In this document: piece by piece, positions 1 through 9,059 of the stretch | Numbering within the stretch: position 1 is the first letter of the stretch | Layout of the letters: each line of letters starts with the position of its first letter | Assembly: GCF_000739635.1 (NCBI RefSeq) | Contig: NZ_BATQ01000030.1 | Coordinates: 1-64,000, forward strand | Reading direction: 5' to 3' | From: Verrucomicrobium sp. BvORR034 | GTDB taxonomy: Bacteria > Verrucomicrobiota > Verrucomicrobiia > Verrucomicrobiales > Verrucomicrobiaceae | DNA: 64,000 bases | Program-made: the position numbers and the translations under genes | The notes under the pieces: generated by a model | What the model was told of the DNA's origin: nothing | The model's input: the letters and a program-made list of their open reading frames with translations, nothing else | Databases searched by the model: none

Positions 1-755
1 GGGGATTGCTTGGGCACCGTGGCCTCCACCATGCCTTCCAGCACGTGCACTTCCATCTTCCGGGTGGTGCGGTTCAGATCCACGCAGAACTCGGTGCCGC
101 GGTCCACGACCTTGCCATACGGTGTTAACACCGTGAACCCGTGGGCGGAGGAGGGGCAGCGCACGGTGACGCGGCCGGAGTGCAGGTAGGCGGTGAGCCC
201 GTCGCGGAGCTCCACGTCGAACGGGGCCTCCAGCACCATGCGGGCGCCGCTGCTGAAGCCGAGCTCCAGAAGCCCGGCGCTGGCCTGCAGGCGGGTGCCG
301 CGGGCCAGTCCGGTCGAGTGCGTGGACGGCGGGGCACCAGCCCAGGTGAGGGCCTCGGAGCGGGTATAGGAAACGGCAGGCTTGCTGTTCTCCAAGGCCA
401 GCCACCCCGCGCTGCCCAGCAGGGCCAGGGCGGCGGCGACCGCGCCCAGCTTGCGGAGGCGTTTCCCCCACAGCCAGCTGCGTGCTTTCTCGGCGGCCCG
501 CCAGGCGACTTCGATCGATTGATCTGTGGTGCCCGTGCCATCTTCAAGTCGCAGCACCACTTCCTTCGCGGCCAGCATCCCGCGGGGATCACCCAGCGCC
601 AGCGGCAGGAGGCGCTCCACGGCCATCACCTTGGTGAGGGCTTCCCGGGCTTCATGACTCTCCCGGCACAGCACAAGCAGCTGGGCGCCCTCCTCTTGCG
701 AGAGCGTTCCATCCGCGGCCCGGGAGGCCAGCTGTTGCCATTGCATCGTGTTCAT
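1..755 (-). CDS. FecR-type anti-sigma/membrane regulator (N-terminal part, cut by window edge)
   Basis: The reading frame opens at an ATG at 755 and runs off the left edge, giving 251 visible residues. The N-terminal ~95 residues are a cytoplasmic helical segment starting MNTMQWQQLASRAADGTLS, as in FecR proteins that bind a sigma factor. A basic stretch (WGKRLRKLG) is followed by one hydrophobic membrane segment at about residues 101-122. The part after about residue 140 looks like the FecR periplasmic domain: ARGTRLQAS, then LELGFSSGARMVLEAP, FDVELRDG, and TPYGKVVDRGTEFCVDL. The gene starts 9 bp after the stop of the ECF sigma factor at 765-1349, so the two form a classic sigma/regulator pair. 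In this phylum such proteins often end in a LamG-like domain; that part is outside the window. The family assignment is firm; the signal it senses is unknown. Confidence 0.8.
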   Translation of the reverse strand, partial: MNTMQWQQLASRAADGTLSQEEGAQLLVLCRESHEAREALTKVMAVERLLPLALGDPRGMLAAKEVVLRLEDGTGTTDQSIEVAWRAAEKARSWLWGKRLRKLGAVAAALALLGSAGWLALENSKPAVSYTRSEALTWAGAPPSTHSTGLARGTRLQASAGLLELGFSSGARMVLEAPFDVELRDGLTAYLHSGRVTVRCPSSAHGFTVLTPYGKVVDRGTEFCVDLNRTTRKMEVHVLEGMVEATVPKQS

Positions 756-764
756 CAATTCAAA

Positions 765-1349
765 CTAAATTTCGCCTGTCCTAGGAATTTCCCTTAGTTT
801 CGCCTCAATGCAATCCCCCAGTACCACGCGCAGCCGATGGAGCTGCATGGAGACGGCGGAGACTTTTCGTTGCAGTTGATGTGCCAGATCTTCCAGCGAC
901 ATGCAATCTGTGTAGCGGGCCTGCAAAAGCCGCTGTGACGGCCCCTCGAGATTCTCCAGACAATCGCGGAGGGCTTCCAGGGTGGTGCCTTCGCCACCGC
1001 TCTCGAACCGCTGGGCCAGTTCGGCATCCAGCAGTTCTTGCAGCTCTTCATTGAGGCCGATGGGCAGCGCCCGGAATTTCCGCCGATGATTGGCCAGCAG
1101 ATTCATGGCAATGCCGCGGAGCCAGGGGCCGAGCGGCCGGCCGGGATCGCATTCGTCCAGCTTGCGGAATGCGGTCACAAAGACTTCCTGCGCCAGATCT
1201 TCCGCATCATGAGAACTGCTGGAGCGCACGGCCAGAAAGGCCCGCACGCCGGCGTGATGCTTTTGCACGAGCGTCGCAAACGCCGCCAGATCACGGCCTT
1301 GCGCGGCCCGGATCAAGCGGGATTCGATGTCGGCTTCGTTGCTGGACAT
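765..1349 (-). CDS. ECF-type RNA polymerase sigma factor
   Basis: This 194-residue protein has the two-domain layout of an extracytoplasmic-function sigma factor. Region 2 includes DAEDLAQEVFVTAFRKL (about residues 48-64), the core-binding and -10 recognition helix, followed by PWLRGIAMNLLANHRRK. Region 4 lies at about residues 130-185, with LLQARYTDCMSLEDLAHQL and a helix-turn-helix ending VSAVSMQLHRLRVVL. Its length fits the ECF family. The FecR-like gene follows 9 bp downstream on the same strand, so it is probably released or activated by that membrane partner. It resembles the ECF/FecR pairs abundant in Planctomycetes and Verrucomicrobia. The target promoters cannot be read from the sequence. 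Confidence 0.9.
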   Translation of the reverse strand: MSSNEADIESRLIRAAQGRDLAAFATLVQKHHAGVRAFLAVRSSSSHDAEDLAQEVFVTAFRKLDECDPGRPLGPWLRGIAMNLLANHRRKFRALPIGLNEELQELLDAELAQRFESGGEGTTLEALRDCLENLEGPSQRLLQARYTDCMSLEDLAHQLQRKVSAVSMQLHRLRVVLGDCIEAKLREIPRTGEI

Positions 1350-1693
1350 GGGTGTTTAAAGAAGGACTGCCAATGGAGGATTGTTCTCACCTCGTCAGAA
1401 CATCACAAGGAGCTCAGAAAAAATTTCTTCAACCTTTTGTGCTGTCACTGCTTCGTCAAGACAACTCCTCATTTGAAGGACCCTGAGTTGAATGCCCGCC
1501 AGTGACCCCGGAGGCCGGTCGATCGCTCTGAAGTCTTCCCACAATTTCTAGTTGCCAGATGGCACAAATGAAAATGGGATGGACACTTCACTGTAAATTC
1601 ATTATACATACAATGTAATTACGAATAAATGCTGGCTAGAAGGAAGAGGCTCACTGAAGCCACCTCCAGCGCTCTTTTGCTCCTCACTCCGAT
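1350..1693. other. Divergent intergenic region between the sigma factor and the Verru_Chthon cassette
   Basis: This 344-bp gap separates two divergently transcribed units and should hold both promoters. The stretch at about 1550-1630 is strikingly AT-rich against the GC-rich background and contains TTATACATACAATGTAAT, which could supply -10-like boxes for the cassette. No convincing -35/-10 pair, terminator or small gene could be fixed. Confidence 0.4.
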
Positions 1694-4600
1694 ATGAAAT
1701 CATTTCCGAATCTGTTGAAAGCCACCCGGGCGAAAATGCAGACCTCTGGCGTCGCGCTGGTCCTGGTGCTCAGCAGCCTCGTAATGGTCTCGCTCCTTGT
1801 GCTGGTGTTCCTTTCCACTGCCAGGACGGAGCAGCAGTCCTCGGCGGCCTTTGCGGACAGCACGCAGGTGCGCAATCTGGCGGAAGTACCGATCAATCTT
1901 GCGGTGGGGCAGCTCCGGAAGGCGACGGAGCAGTTGGGAGGCCAGAGGACCTGGGCCTCGCAGCCGGGGATGATTCGAGTGTTCGGCGTGGAGGATGACG
2001 GCTCGGGCTTCCGGTCGAAGGCGACTGCCCTCTACAAGTTGTACTCTGATGACACGATGGTGGTGGCCAAAGCCGGGGCGACTCCTACGACGGGTGGCCT
2101 GACGCCAGCCGAAGTGAAGGGGGCTCTGGAATCTGATGTGAGCGATCTGGTGGACTGGAACACAAAGGCCGGGCTGTACGTGGATCTGAACGAACCGGTG
2201 CCGGTGACGAGTGCGACAAGCACCACACCGGAGTGGGAGTTCCCGATTGTGGACCCGCGGGCGATGCAACCTGAGGCCGGTGGTCAAACCCTGGCTGTAG
2301 ATGGATTTTCCTATGCTGCCAACGGAGTGCCGGGGGCGATTCTCCCTACGAGCCGGACAGATGCCAATGCCCGCCTGCCCCTGCCGGTGAAATGGCTGTA
2401 CATTCTGCAAGATGGCTCGATCGCCCCTCCCACGGGAGTGGCCTCGGGCAAGGTGACGTTTGGCGCCGCGGCACCTACTGCGCTGAACCCCATTGTGGGC
2501 CGGGTGGCCTTCTGGACGGATGATGAAACCAGCAAGGTCAACATCAACACTGCTCTGGAAGGGGTGCCGTGGGAAACGCCTCATACCACCTCGCCCCGCG
2601 ATGTGAGCTACGCCAAGTACATGCCGGCGCGCAACGAGTTCAGCCGGTACCCGGGTCACCCTGCGCAGACCTCTTTGAGCACGGTGTTTCAGGCCTTTGG
2701 TCCGAGTTTCATCATCTCACCGAGCCTTGCGCCAGCAACGCTGGCGGAGCGGATGGCGAATTTGCACAGGATCAGCCCCCGCTACGCCTGGGGTGGCACG
2801 CTCGCGGGCACGACGAAAGCGACGACGGCCATCCTGGAGAACAAGACGGACCGCCTCTATGCGACGCTGGATGAGCTGGTGTATGACCGCAACCGGGCGC
2901 TCAACGCGGCAGGTGAACTTGATGGTCGTGATCTGGCCATCGGAAAGTTCTTCCTCACGACGAACAGCCGTTCACCTGAGCTGACGCCCTTCAACAAGCC
3001 CAAGGTGGGCCTCTGGCCTGTGTCGCAAAACACCAAGGAGCGCAATGAGATGGACCGCCTCATGGTCATGCTCATGAGCGGTGGGGTGGAGGGGGGCGGC
3101 TCCCGGACGGAAGGATGGATGATCCAGCGGCGGGAGAATGCCAAGGTGATTGACGGCATTGTGGGCTCCGGCCACACCACCTGGCAGGACTTCTACAAAG
3201 GGGGGAGAAACGAGTCGGTATTTGGAAACTACCTCGTGATGGCGCTCGGTAAAAAAGCCGTGGGCAAGAAGCAGTTGTTTCCGGGATTTGGCGGGGGGCC
3301 GTCGGGGCTCAGCTTTGACGACAATGCGAAGTACGGAGAAGCCAGGCGTGACCAGATCCTGACAGAGATGCTCGACCTGACCCGCTGGGGCGTGAACACG
3401 GAAAACACGACGGGCAAGGATGCCAAGGAGCACTACAAGTACCTGCCGCCCCACCAGGATCCCACAAACAACCCGAGCCGGCGTGCGGAATCGTCCGCAG
3501 CACCTCTGATCGTGCGCAGCACCGGGGAGTTTGCTGGTTTCAACTCAAGCGTCTCCACCTCCTATATGCAGAACACGAAGGGCTTCGGTCGATTCCCCAC
3601 GATCTCGGAGGCCACCTTTGTGTTTCAGAAAACGCAAACCAACAAATTCCGGGCCTTCTTCCTCATTGAACCCTTTGTGCCGAGCTGCGGCCCGCCGGCC
3701 TTTACTGCCAACTACCGTTACCGGGTGCTTTTCAACCCGGTTGGCGACTCTTTTACGGTCAAAAGCCCCAGCGGGGTCGTGACTTCGCTGGGTCTGCCAG
3801 TGCCGGCAAATGCTGCAAAGCCGGATGCGACGTTCGATGAGATCCGGAACAACTGGCCCGTGAGCATGGTCAACTTCCCCACAGACATCCTTTTTGTCAA
3901 AAGCAAGGTCAATGCTGACGGAGGCAATACGACCCCGTTCGCCGGCATGATGTCGCAGTTCAAACAAGCCATGTGGCAGCAGAACAATCTCGCTCCTGAT
4001 GCGGTGCCGCTGGGTAAAACCGGCAACAACAACACCCCTGGCAACTGGAGCCTGAACAACCATGCTGCGCACGCCAATTTTTACCCCTTTTACGGTGCAG
4101 AAATAACCCATACGTCAGCGCAGACAGAGTTTGAGTTCTCCGGCGGCGAGGTGGTGATCGCCATGTACCTTGGCTGGACAGGCGAGGACAAGCATCTCCC
4201 CACGCAGCGCATCCACATACGGTTTCCCAAGTGCACGCTGCCGATCCCGACCAACACGGTCATGACTCTCGCCACGAGGTTCTCCACCCAGGCACCTGAA
4301 GACATGCGGGATGTCATCATTCTTCCCAATGAAGTTTCCCGTTCCGTGGAGATCAATCCTGCCGGTCCGGCCAAGGGGGATCTGCGTGTGAACACAGCCC
4401 TGGCGGTTGTGCCTGAAGATTACTTTGCCCCCTCGCCCGGATACTTTGACAAAACGATTAAACAGAATCACGGACTGCGGGACGGGGCCTGGATGACGGA
4501 GCCTCAGATTGGCGGCAAGACCACCCGTGAGACCGCTGGCAATCTGCTCAAAGGAGTGAACTACCCGGACCATGCCATCCCGGCGGTGACCCGCGGTGTG

Positions 4601-5731
4601 GACGGTGCCTTCAACAAGGATGGACGTCCCGGGGACTGGGATACAGGCATCGGTGGTGTGGAAGACGGGCCGTACGTCAACAAGCCTGACGAGGGGACGG
4701 GGGCTCTGCCTCTAGGGGGCTACTTCAGCCGTGGGGGCAAGTTCGCCTCGGAAGATGGCACCACCTTCTCCCCCAACCGGATGATTTCCTCTGCCGTGGC
4801 CTTTGGCTCCCTGCCGACGGGGATTGCCATACAAAGCCCGGCTGCGACCAACCCCTGGCAGACGCTTCTCTTCTGCCCGAACCCGGCGGCTCGCACGACC
4901 CCGGCCGGGACGGAGCCTAGTGCTGCAGATCACCTGGGCTTTGCCACGCCGCGGGATCACCTGTTGCTGGACCTCTTCTACATGCCGGTGATCGAGCCTT
5001 ACGCGATCAGCGACAGCTTCTCCACCGCGGGCAAGATCAACATGAACTACCAGATGATGCCCTTCACCTATGTGGAGCGCAGCACGGGCATGCATGCGGC
5101 GCTCAAGAGCACGCGGATCACGGCGATCCCGGTGTCTGAGGTCAACCGGTACAAAGCTCCCGTGAATGTGGTCAACGAGACTCCAGGAAACAACCTGGAG
5201 TTCCGCTACACCGTGAACACGACGGCCACGCTTTCCGGCATCAAGCAGCGCTTCACCAACTGGGACGTCTACCGCTCCCCATCGGAAATCTGCGAGATCT
5301 TCCTCGTGCCGCAGCGGATCCCGGGGGGCGACTACGGGAGCGCCACGGTGCCGCCAACCACGTATGAGGCCATGAATGAATGGTGGAATGGCAGCGCCAA
5401 TACGGCTGATGCGATGGATCTCACCGGAGACAATCTGCGCGAGGCCCCCTACGGCCAGCTCTACCCCCGCCTGGCCACCCAGTCCAACACCTACACCGTG
5501 CACTACAGAGTGCAGACGCTCAAGAAGGCCCGCAGCTCAGATGCCGCCGGCTGGGAGGAGGGCAAGGATGCCGTCACTGCCGAGTATCGCGGGTCCGCGA
5601 TGCTGGAGCGTTACCTCGATCCCAATGAGAAGGAACTGGGGGCTGTCGGACTCGGCGGCGACCTGTTCGTCAACTCCTGGGACGCCTTCTTCCGCTTCCG
5701 CGTGATTCAAAACAAACAGTTCGCCCGATGA
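1694..5731 (+). CDS. vccA: Verru_Chthon cassette protein A (giant secreted pseudopilin-like protein)
   Basis: A 1345-residue protein opens a four-gene set that matches the Verru_Chthon cassette in order, sizes and N-termini. Residues ~16-40 form one long hydrophobic segment (SGVALVLVLSSLVMVSLLVL) followed by STARTEQQSSAAFADS. This is like the membrane helix of PilX/GspK-type minor pilins, but without the G-F-T-L-x-E processing motif seen in B, C and D. The rest is a large, Pro/Gly/Asn-rich extracellular-type region without recognisable catalytic motifs; TDDETSKVNINTA recalls the calcium/turn region of GspK-like proteins. Its stop codon overlaps the start of gene B (ATGA). The likely role is a surface or pilus-like complex built by a type II/IV machinery encoded elsewhere. 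The function of the cassette is unknown. Confidence 0.88.
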   Translation: MKSFPNLLKATRAKMQTSGVALVLVLSSLVMVSLLVLVFLSTARTEQQSSAAFADSTQVRNLAEVPINLAVGQLRKATEQLGGQRTWASQPGMIRVFGVEDDGSGFRSKATALYKLYSDDTMVVAKAGATPTTGGLTPAEVKGALESDVSDLVDWNTKAGLYVDLNEPVPVTSATSTTPEWEFPIVDPRAMQPEAGGQTLAVDGFSYAANGVPGAILPTSRTDANARLPLPVKWLYILQDGSIAPPTGVASGKVTFGAAAPTALNPIVGRVAFWTDDETSKVNINTALEGVPWETPHTTSPRDVSYAKYMPARNEFSRYPGHPAQTSLSTVFQAFGPSFIISPSLAPATLAERMANLHRISPRYAWGGTLAGTTKATTAILENKTDRLYATLDELVYDRNRALNAAGELDGRDLAIGKFFLTTNSRSPELTPFNKPKVGLWPVSQNTKERNEMDRLMVMLMSGGVEGGGSRTEGWMIQRRENAKVIDGIVGSGHTTWQDFYKGGRNESVFGNYLVMALGKKAVGKKQLFPGFGGGPSGLSFDDNAKYGEARRDQILTEMLDLTRWGVNTENTTGKDAKEHYKYLPPHQDPTNNPSRRAESSAAPLIVRSTGEFAGFNSSVSTSYMQNTKGFGRFPTISEATFVFQKTQTNKFRAFFLIEPFVPSCGPPAFTANYRYRVLFNPVGDSFTVKSPSGVVTSLGLPVPANAAKPDATFDEIRNNWPVSMVNFPTDILFVKSKVNADGGNTTPFAGMMSQFKQAMWQQNNLAPDAVPLGKTGNNNTPGNWSLNNHAAHANFYPFYGAEITHTSAQTEFEFSGGEVVIAMYLGWTGEDKHLPTQRIHIRFPKCTLPIPTNTVMTLATRFSTQAPEDMRDVIILPNEVSRSVEINPAGPAKGDLRVNTALAVVPEDYFAPSPGYFDKTIKQNHGLRDGAWMTEPQIGGKTTRETAGNLLKGVNYPDHAIPAVTRGVDGAFNKDGRPGDWDTGIGGVEDGPYVNKPDEGTGALPLGGYFSRGGKFASEDGTTFSPNRMISSAVAFGSLPTGIAIQSPAATNPWQTLLFCPNPAARTTPAGTEPSAADHLGFATPRDHLLLDLFYMPVIEPYAISDSFSTAGKINMNYQMMPFTYVERSTGMHAALKSTRITAIPVSEVNRYKAPVNVVNETPGNNLEFRYTVNTTATLSGIKQRFTNWDVYRSPSEICEIFLVPQRIPGGDYGSATVPPTTYEAMNEWWNGSANTADAMDLTGDNLREAPYGQLYPRLATQSNTYTVHYRVQTLKKARSSDAAGWEEGKDAVTAEYRGSAMLERYLDPNEKELGAVGLGGDLFVNSWDAFFRFRVIQNKQFAR

Positions 5732-6249
5732 TGAGAACCACCCATCCCCTCCTCAACCAACTGGCCCGGTGCAAAGGTTTTTCCCTTGCTGAAGTGACGC
5801 TTGCCGTGGGCATCACCTCCGTGGGCATGCTGGCTCTCATCGGTCTCATTCCTGGCGGTCTTGACTCCATGCGCCAGTCCTCCAGCAAGGTGGCGGAGGC
5901 GAAGATCCTCCAGGCGGTGTCTGCGGACTACCAGATGGGCGACTGGGGCAGCCGCACCAGCGGGCAGAAGCTGGCCGACAAGGACTACTACTTTGACGAG
6001 CGGGGTGTGGAGGTGCCGGCAAGTGATCCCTGGCGGCACTACACGGCCCGCGCCACCGTGGACACGAACTTTGTCACCCTGCAGGGAGAGGCGAGCGCGG
6101 GGAACAAGTACCTGCGCCGCTTGCAGATCAAGGTGACCGACCGTCAGAACATTGAGCAGGCGTTCACGAACGCGACGCAGCACCGGGCTTACGGCAGCAC
6201 CGTGGCCCTGATGGAGCAGACCAACAGCGACACCGCGATCCGCAAATAG
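5728..6249 (+). CDS. vccB: Verru_Chthon cassette protein B (prepilin-like)
   Basis: This 173-residue protein overlaps the end of gene A by 4 bp (ATGA), implying translational coupling. It begins with a prepilin-type leader: the processing site lies at G17|F18 in GFSLAEVTLAVGI, with the conserved Glu at +5 (E22), followed by a hydrophobic helix to about residue 42. The remainder is a small soluble domain with EAKILQAVSADYQMGDW and a C-terminal beta-rich part. By family it is a minor pseudopilin, processed by a prepilin peptidase and inserted in the inner membrane before assembly. No such peptidase or secretion ATPase is encoded in this window. Confidence 0.85.
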   Translation: MMRTTHPLLNQLARCKGFSLAEVTLAVGITSVGMLALIGLIPGGLDSMRQSSSKVAEAKILQAVSADYQMGDWGSRTSGQKLADKDYYFDERGVEVPASDPWRHYTARATVDTNFVTLQGEASAGNKYLRRLQIKVTDRQNIEQAFTNATQHRAYGSTVALMEQTNSDTAIRK

Positions 6250-6258
6250 ACCAAGATC

Positions 6259-7401
6259 ATGTCCCGACTCATCCGCAGCCGTTCCCGCGCCGGGTTCACC
6301 CTGGTGGAGATGCTCGTCAGCATGGCCGTTCTGGCCCTGCTGATGGTGATCATCATGGAGATGATCAACCGCACGCAGCAGACCGTCACCCGCCAGCAGG
6401 CGCGGGCGGAGGAGTTCAAGGAAGCACGCGCCGCCATGGATGCCATCTCACGGTCGCTCTCCGGCACGGTGATCAACTCCTACTGGGCCTACGGGGACTC
6501 CAGCGTGGGCGGGAAGGTGAACTACACCCGCCAGTCTGACGGGCACTTCGTGGCCGGACCCGCCACCATCTTGCGTGGCAAGGATCAGAACTCGCCCGGG
6601 CATGCGATGTTCTTCCAGTCCTCCGACGGGCAGACGAGGCTGGGCAATTCCACGACGGGCCTGGGGGATCCCTACAATCTGATCACCTGCATGGGCTACT
6701 ATGTGGACTATCAAAGCGACGAGAACCTCAGGCCCGATTTCCTCGCGAAGGACAAGATCCTCAACCCCGAGCGCTCCCGGTTCCGCCTGATGGAGCTGCG
6801 ACTGCCGCCGGAGAAGAACATCCTCTACTCCACGAGCCTGAACATCAACGGTACCGGCGTCACACGCGAAAATGCCTTCAAGTGGTTCCGTGGCCCGTTT
6901 ACAGACAACACCACCACCTTGCAGAACTCCACGGTGCTGGCTGAGAACATCCTGGCACTCATCCTGGTGCCGCGCTATGTGGCGGTCACGACCACCGGCT
7001 CCACCGGCGAGAGCTCGACGGGCGGCAACCAGGAGAACACGCTGAGCAACACCAAGCCGGCTGCGGACTACTACTACGACAGCAGGGAGTCTCAATGGGG
7101 CGCGACGGCCACGGAGAAGTCGCGGAACACCGCGCACCAGCTGCCTCCGGTGGTGCAGGTGACCCTGGTGGCGGCGGAGGAGCGCTCCTACGCAGAGCTG
7201 GAAATCCGCATGGGGGAGAAGGCGCTGGCTGAGGCGGTCAATGCGGCCTTTGCCAACAAGTTCACCACGCAAAGCCAGTTCACGGCTGACATGAATGCCG
7301 TGGAGGAGGCGCTCAGTGTGCTGAAACTTAAACACCGGGTTTTCACCACCAATGTCGCCATCCGTGGCTCCAAGTGGATCGTTGAAGAACGCAGTCTATG
7401 A
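6259..7401 (+). CDS. vccC: Verru_Chthon cassette protein C (prepilin-like)
   Basis: A 380-residue protein begins 9 bp after gene B. Its N-terminus carries a type IV prepilin motif, AGFTLVEMLVSMAVLALL, with cleavage expected at G12|F13 and Glu at +5 (E17). A GspJ/PilW-like amphipathic helix follows (RTQQTVTRQQARAEEFKEAR, about residues 35-55). The soluble part has long loops and a C-terminal helix-rich stretch (residues ~310-355) with AELEIRMGEKALAEAVNAA. It is longer than ordinary minor pilins. It overlaps gene D by 4 bp and belongs to the same operon. A role as a structural or priming pseudopilin is inferred. Confidence 0.85.
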   Translation: MSRLIRSRSRAGFTLVEMLVSMAVLALLMVIIMEMINRTQQTVTRQQARAEEFKEARAAMDAISRSLSGTVINSYWAYGDSSVGGKVNYTRQSDGHFVAGPATILRGKDQNSPGHAMFFQSSDGQTRLGNSTTGLGDPYNLITCMGYYVDYQSDENLRPDFLAKDKILNPERSRFRLMELRLPPEKNILYSTSLNINGTGVTRENAFKWFRGPFTDNTTTLQNSTVLAENILALILVPRYVAVTTTGSTGESSTGGNQENTLSNTKPAADYYYDSRESQWGATATEKSRNTAHQLPPVVQVTLVAAEERSYAELEIRMGEKALAEAVNAAFANKFTTQSQFTADMNAVEEALSVLKLKHRVFTTNVAIRGSKWIVEERSL

Positions 7402-8033
7402 AATCACTTTTTCCTATTGCTTCTGCCTCCAGGACGACGCGTGGATTCACGCTGATCGAACTGCTGGTTGTCATGACCGTGATGGGGCTGCTGCTGGCCA
7501 TGAGCGGTGCCGCCTTCCAGGGATCGCTGCAGACACAGACGCTGGGGGCCGCCGCGAGACAGCTCGCGGCAGACCTGGATTATGCGGCGCTGCTCGCGCG
7601 CAAGGAGAACCGCCCGGTGGAGATCCTTTTCTTCAAGTTCGTGCCCGCCGATGATCCTTCTGCGGCCAACGCGATCCGGGCCTATCAGTTCGGCGTGCTG
7701 GACGGCTTCACGGACACCGGCGCGCCCAAGTACCGTTTTCTCATCGAACCCAAGCGAATGCCCTCCGGGGTGGCGTTCTCCACGGAGACGGCCTACACCT
7801 CCCTGATGAGCCAGACGGCGAAGACGCCGCAGGCCGGGCAGCTGGGGGGCGTGACGGAGACCTACACGTACTACTCCTACCAGATCCGCCCGAACGGCAG
7901 CACCACGCTGGATGTGACGTTGAAGCATCCCATCACGCTGATGTTTGACAAGGATCTCTCTGGGAATGCCCTGCCGCCTGACTTCCGGACGGTGCTGGTG
8001 AATCCAGTGAACGCGCGGACGAAGGTGTATTGA
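7398..8033 (+). CDS. vccD: Verru_Chthon cassette protein D (prepilin-like)
   Basis: This 211-residue last member of the cassette overlaps gene C by 4 bp. The N-terminal motif RGFTLIELLVVMTVMGLLL gives a processing site at G16|F17 with Glu at +5 (E21). The next stretch (QTLGAAARQLAADLDYAALLARKENRPVEI, split here by a turn near residue 65) resembles GspH/FimT-type minor pseudopilins, whose globular domain packs on the helix. The C-terminus is a short beta-rich domain ending FRTVLVNPVN. With B and C it would make a set of minor pseudopilins associated with the giant protein A. No clear terminator is visible after the stop. Confidence 0.86.
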   Translation: MKSLFPIASASRTTRGFTLIELLVVMTVMGLLLAMSGAAFQGSLQTQTLGAAARQLAADLDYAALLARKENRPVEILFFKFVPADDPSAANAIRAYQFGVLDGFTDTGAPKYRFLIEPKRMPSGVAFSTETAYTSLMSQTAKTPQAGQLGGVTETYTYYSYQIRPNGSTTLDVTLKHPITLMFDKDLSGNALPPDFRTVLVNPVNARTKVY

Positions 8034-8222
8034 GGTAGGGGGGCGGAATGGAGTGATGGAAGGGAGAACCACTTATGTTCACTGATGGAACACCAATGAT
8101 GATGGTGATGGATTGAGGTTGAGATTGAGTTTAGACGGAATTTACAGAATTGGGAAAGGGAACGGGTGATCGGGGGTGAGGAAATAAATGGGTGTGGGGT
8201 TTGGTGGTCTTGAGCGTGCCGG

Positions 8223-8377
8223 ACCGCCTAAAGGCGGAACTCCAACCCTGCCTCGAACGCTGTGGTGTATTTTGGGGACGCCTCGCCCCTGATGATGTGA
8301 AATCTCGAGCAGCGAGATGGACGTCAATACGCTCTTCAATATCCGAGCCGTGGTTGGAGTTCCGCCTTTAGGCGGGT
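8223..8377. repeat. REP-like palindromic units in inverted pair
   Basis: The unit ACCGCCTAAAGGCGGAACTC (8223-8242, continuing CAACC) returns in inverted orientation at 8352-8377 (GGTTGGAGTTCCGCCTTTAG). Each unit is itself a small hairpin (CCGCC/GGCGG), followed by the tail ACTCCAAC. Related units with different hairpin arms but the same tail lie at 8886-8909 (CCGACTGAAGTCGGTACTCC) and 18090-18113 (CCGCGTAAACGCGGAACTCC). The pattern of a changing stem with a constant tail is typical of REP-type elements spread in bacterial genomes. No RAYT transposase is seen here. Confidence 0.65.
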
Positions 8378-8885
8378 CAATCGGCATCGTGCCCACGACG
8401 CGCTTCCCCGCCCCTGAATGACGCCGGGCCTGCAGAGGCGTGGAGGGGAGCAAGGATGAGGAAGGGAATTGCGAGCCTGAACCTTCTCCACCTGGCCCCG
8501 CGTGCGGGGCTATGGAGTGCGGCGTGAAGCGCCGCTTTGTCCTGCCGGACGGATGGGGCAGGATGATGAGGGGGGTCGGGTCTACGGCTGGCTGGACATG
8601 TAGTGCCCTGCTCGCCTCGCGAGGTTCGAGGAAGCGGATGGGGGCCGCGAAAGCGGCGGTTCCCGCGCGCACTCCAAAGACGCTTCGCGTCCAGGTGGCG
8701 TGAGATGATTCTTTAAAGTCCGACCAGCGGGCTTGCGGAGTCGGAGGGACGTTCGACTGAATGCCTTCCGCAGGAACACGTCTATGTACAAAGGGGTGGC
8801 GCCCCCCCCCTCCGGCGACTGGGCCGATTGGGACCACCGGGCTGCTCCGGCTTGGGGTGAAGAGACTGCGATCTAAGAAATACAG

Positions 8886-8909
8886 CCGACTGAAGTCGGT
8901 ACTCCAACC
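8886..8909 (+). repeat. REP-like unit
   Basis: A single copy of the palindromic family: hairpin arms CCGAC/GTCGG around TGAA, followed by the constant tail TACTCCAACC. It is the same family as 8223-8247 and 18090-18113. Confidence 0.55.
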
Positions 8910-8949
8910 CGGCCTGCGGATGTGGCTCTGTAGGTTGTCACCTAAACCC

Positions 8950-9030
8950 TAATTCCGTAAATTCCGTAAATTCTGTTAATTCTGTCCAAAAATGTATTCC
9001 TCTGTGCTCTCTGCGCCTCTGTGGTTAAAC
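8950..9030. repeat. Intergenic dispersed-repeat pair (AATTCCGT-type and CTCTGTG-type)
   Basis: Positions 8950-8987 hold a degenerate direct repeat built on AATTCCGTAA/AATTCTGTTA. Positions 8999-9030 read CCTCTGTGCTCTCTGCGCCT followed by CTGTGGTTAA. Both recall short intergenic repeats that recur in many genomes; I recognise them by pattern only, and copy number in this genome is unknown. Confidence 0.45.
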
Positions 9031-9059
9031 CTGCCTCTCTCTTCGTCCCTCAACTCCGC

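Larger units (their letters stand above)
8034..9059. other. Repeat-rich intergenic region without a credible gene
   Basis: About 1 kb lies between the cassette and the convergent efflux operon. The short open frames here have no start context and an amino-acid make-up typical of non-coding frames. The region is composed of short palindromic units, low-complexity G-rich stretches (a run of nine C at about 8807), and two mobile-looking repeat types listed separately. Confidence 0.6.
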
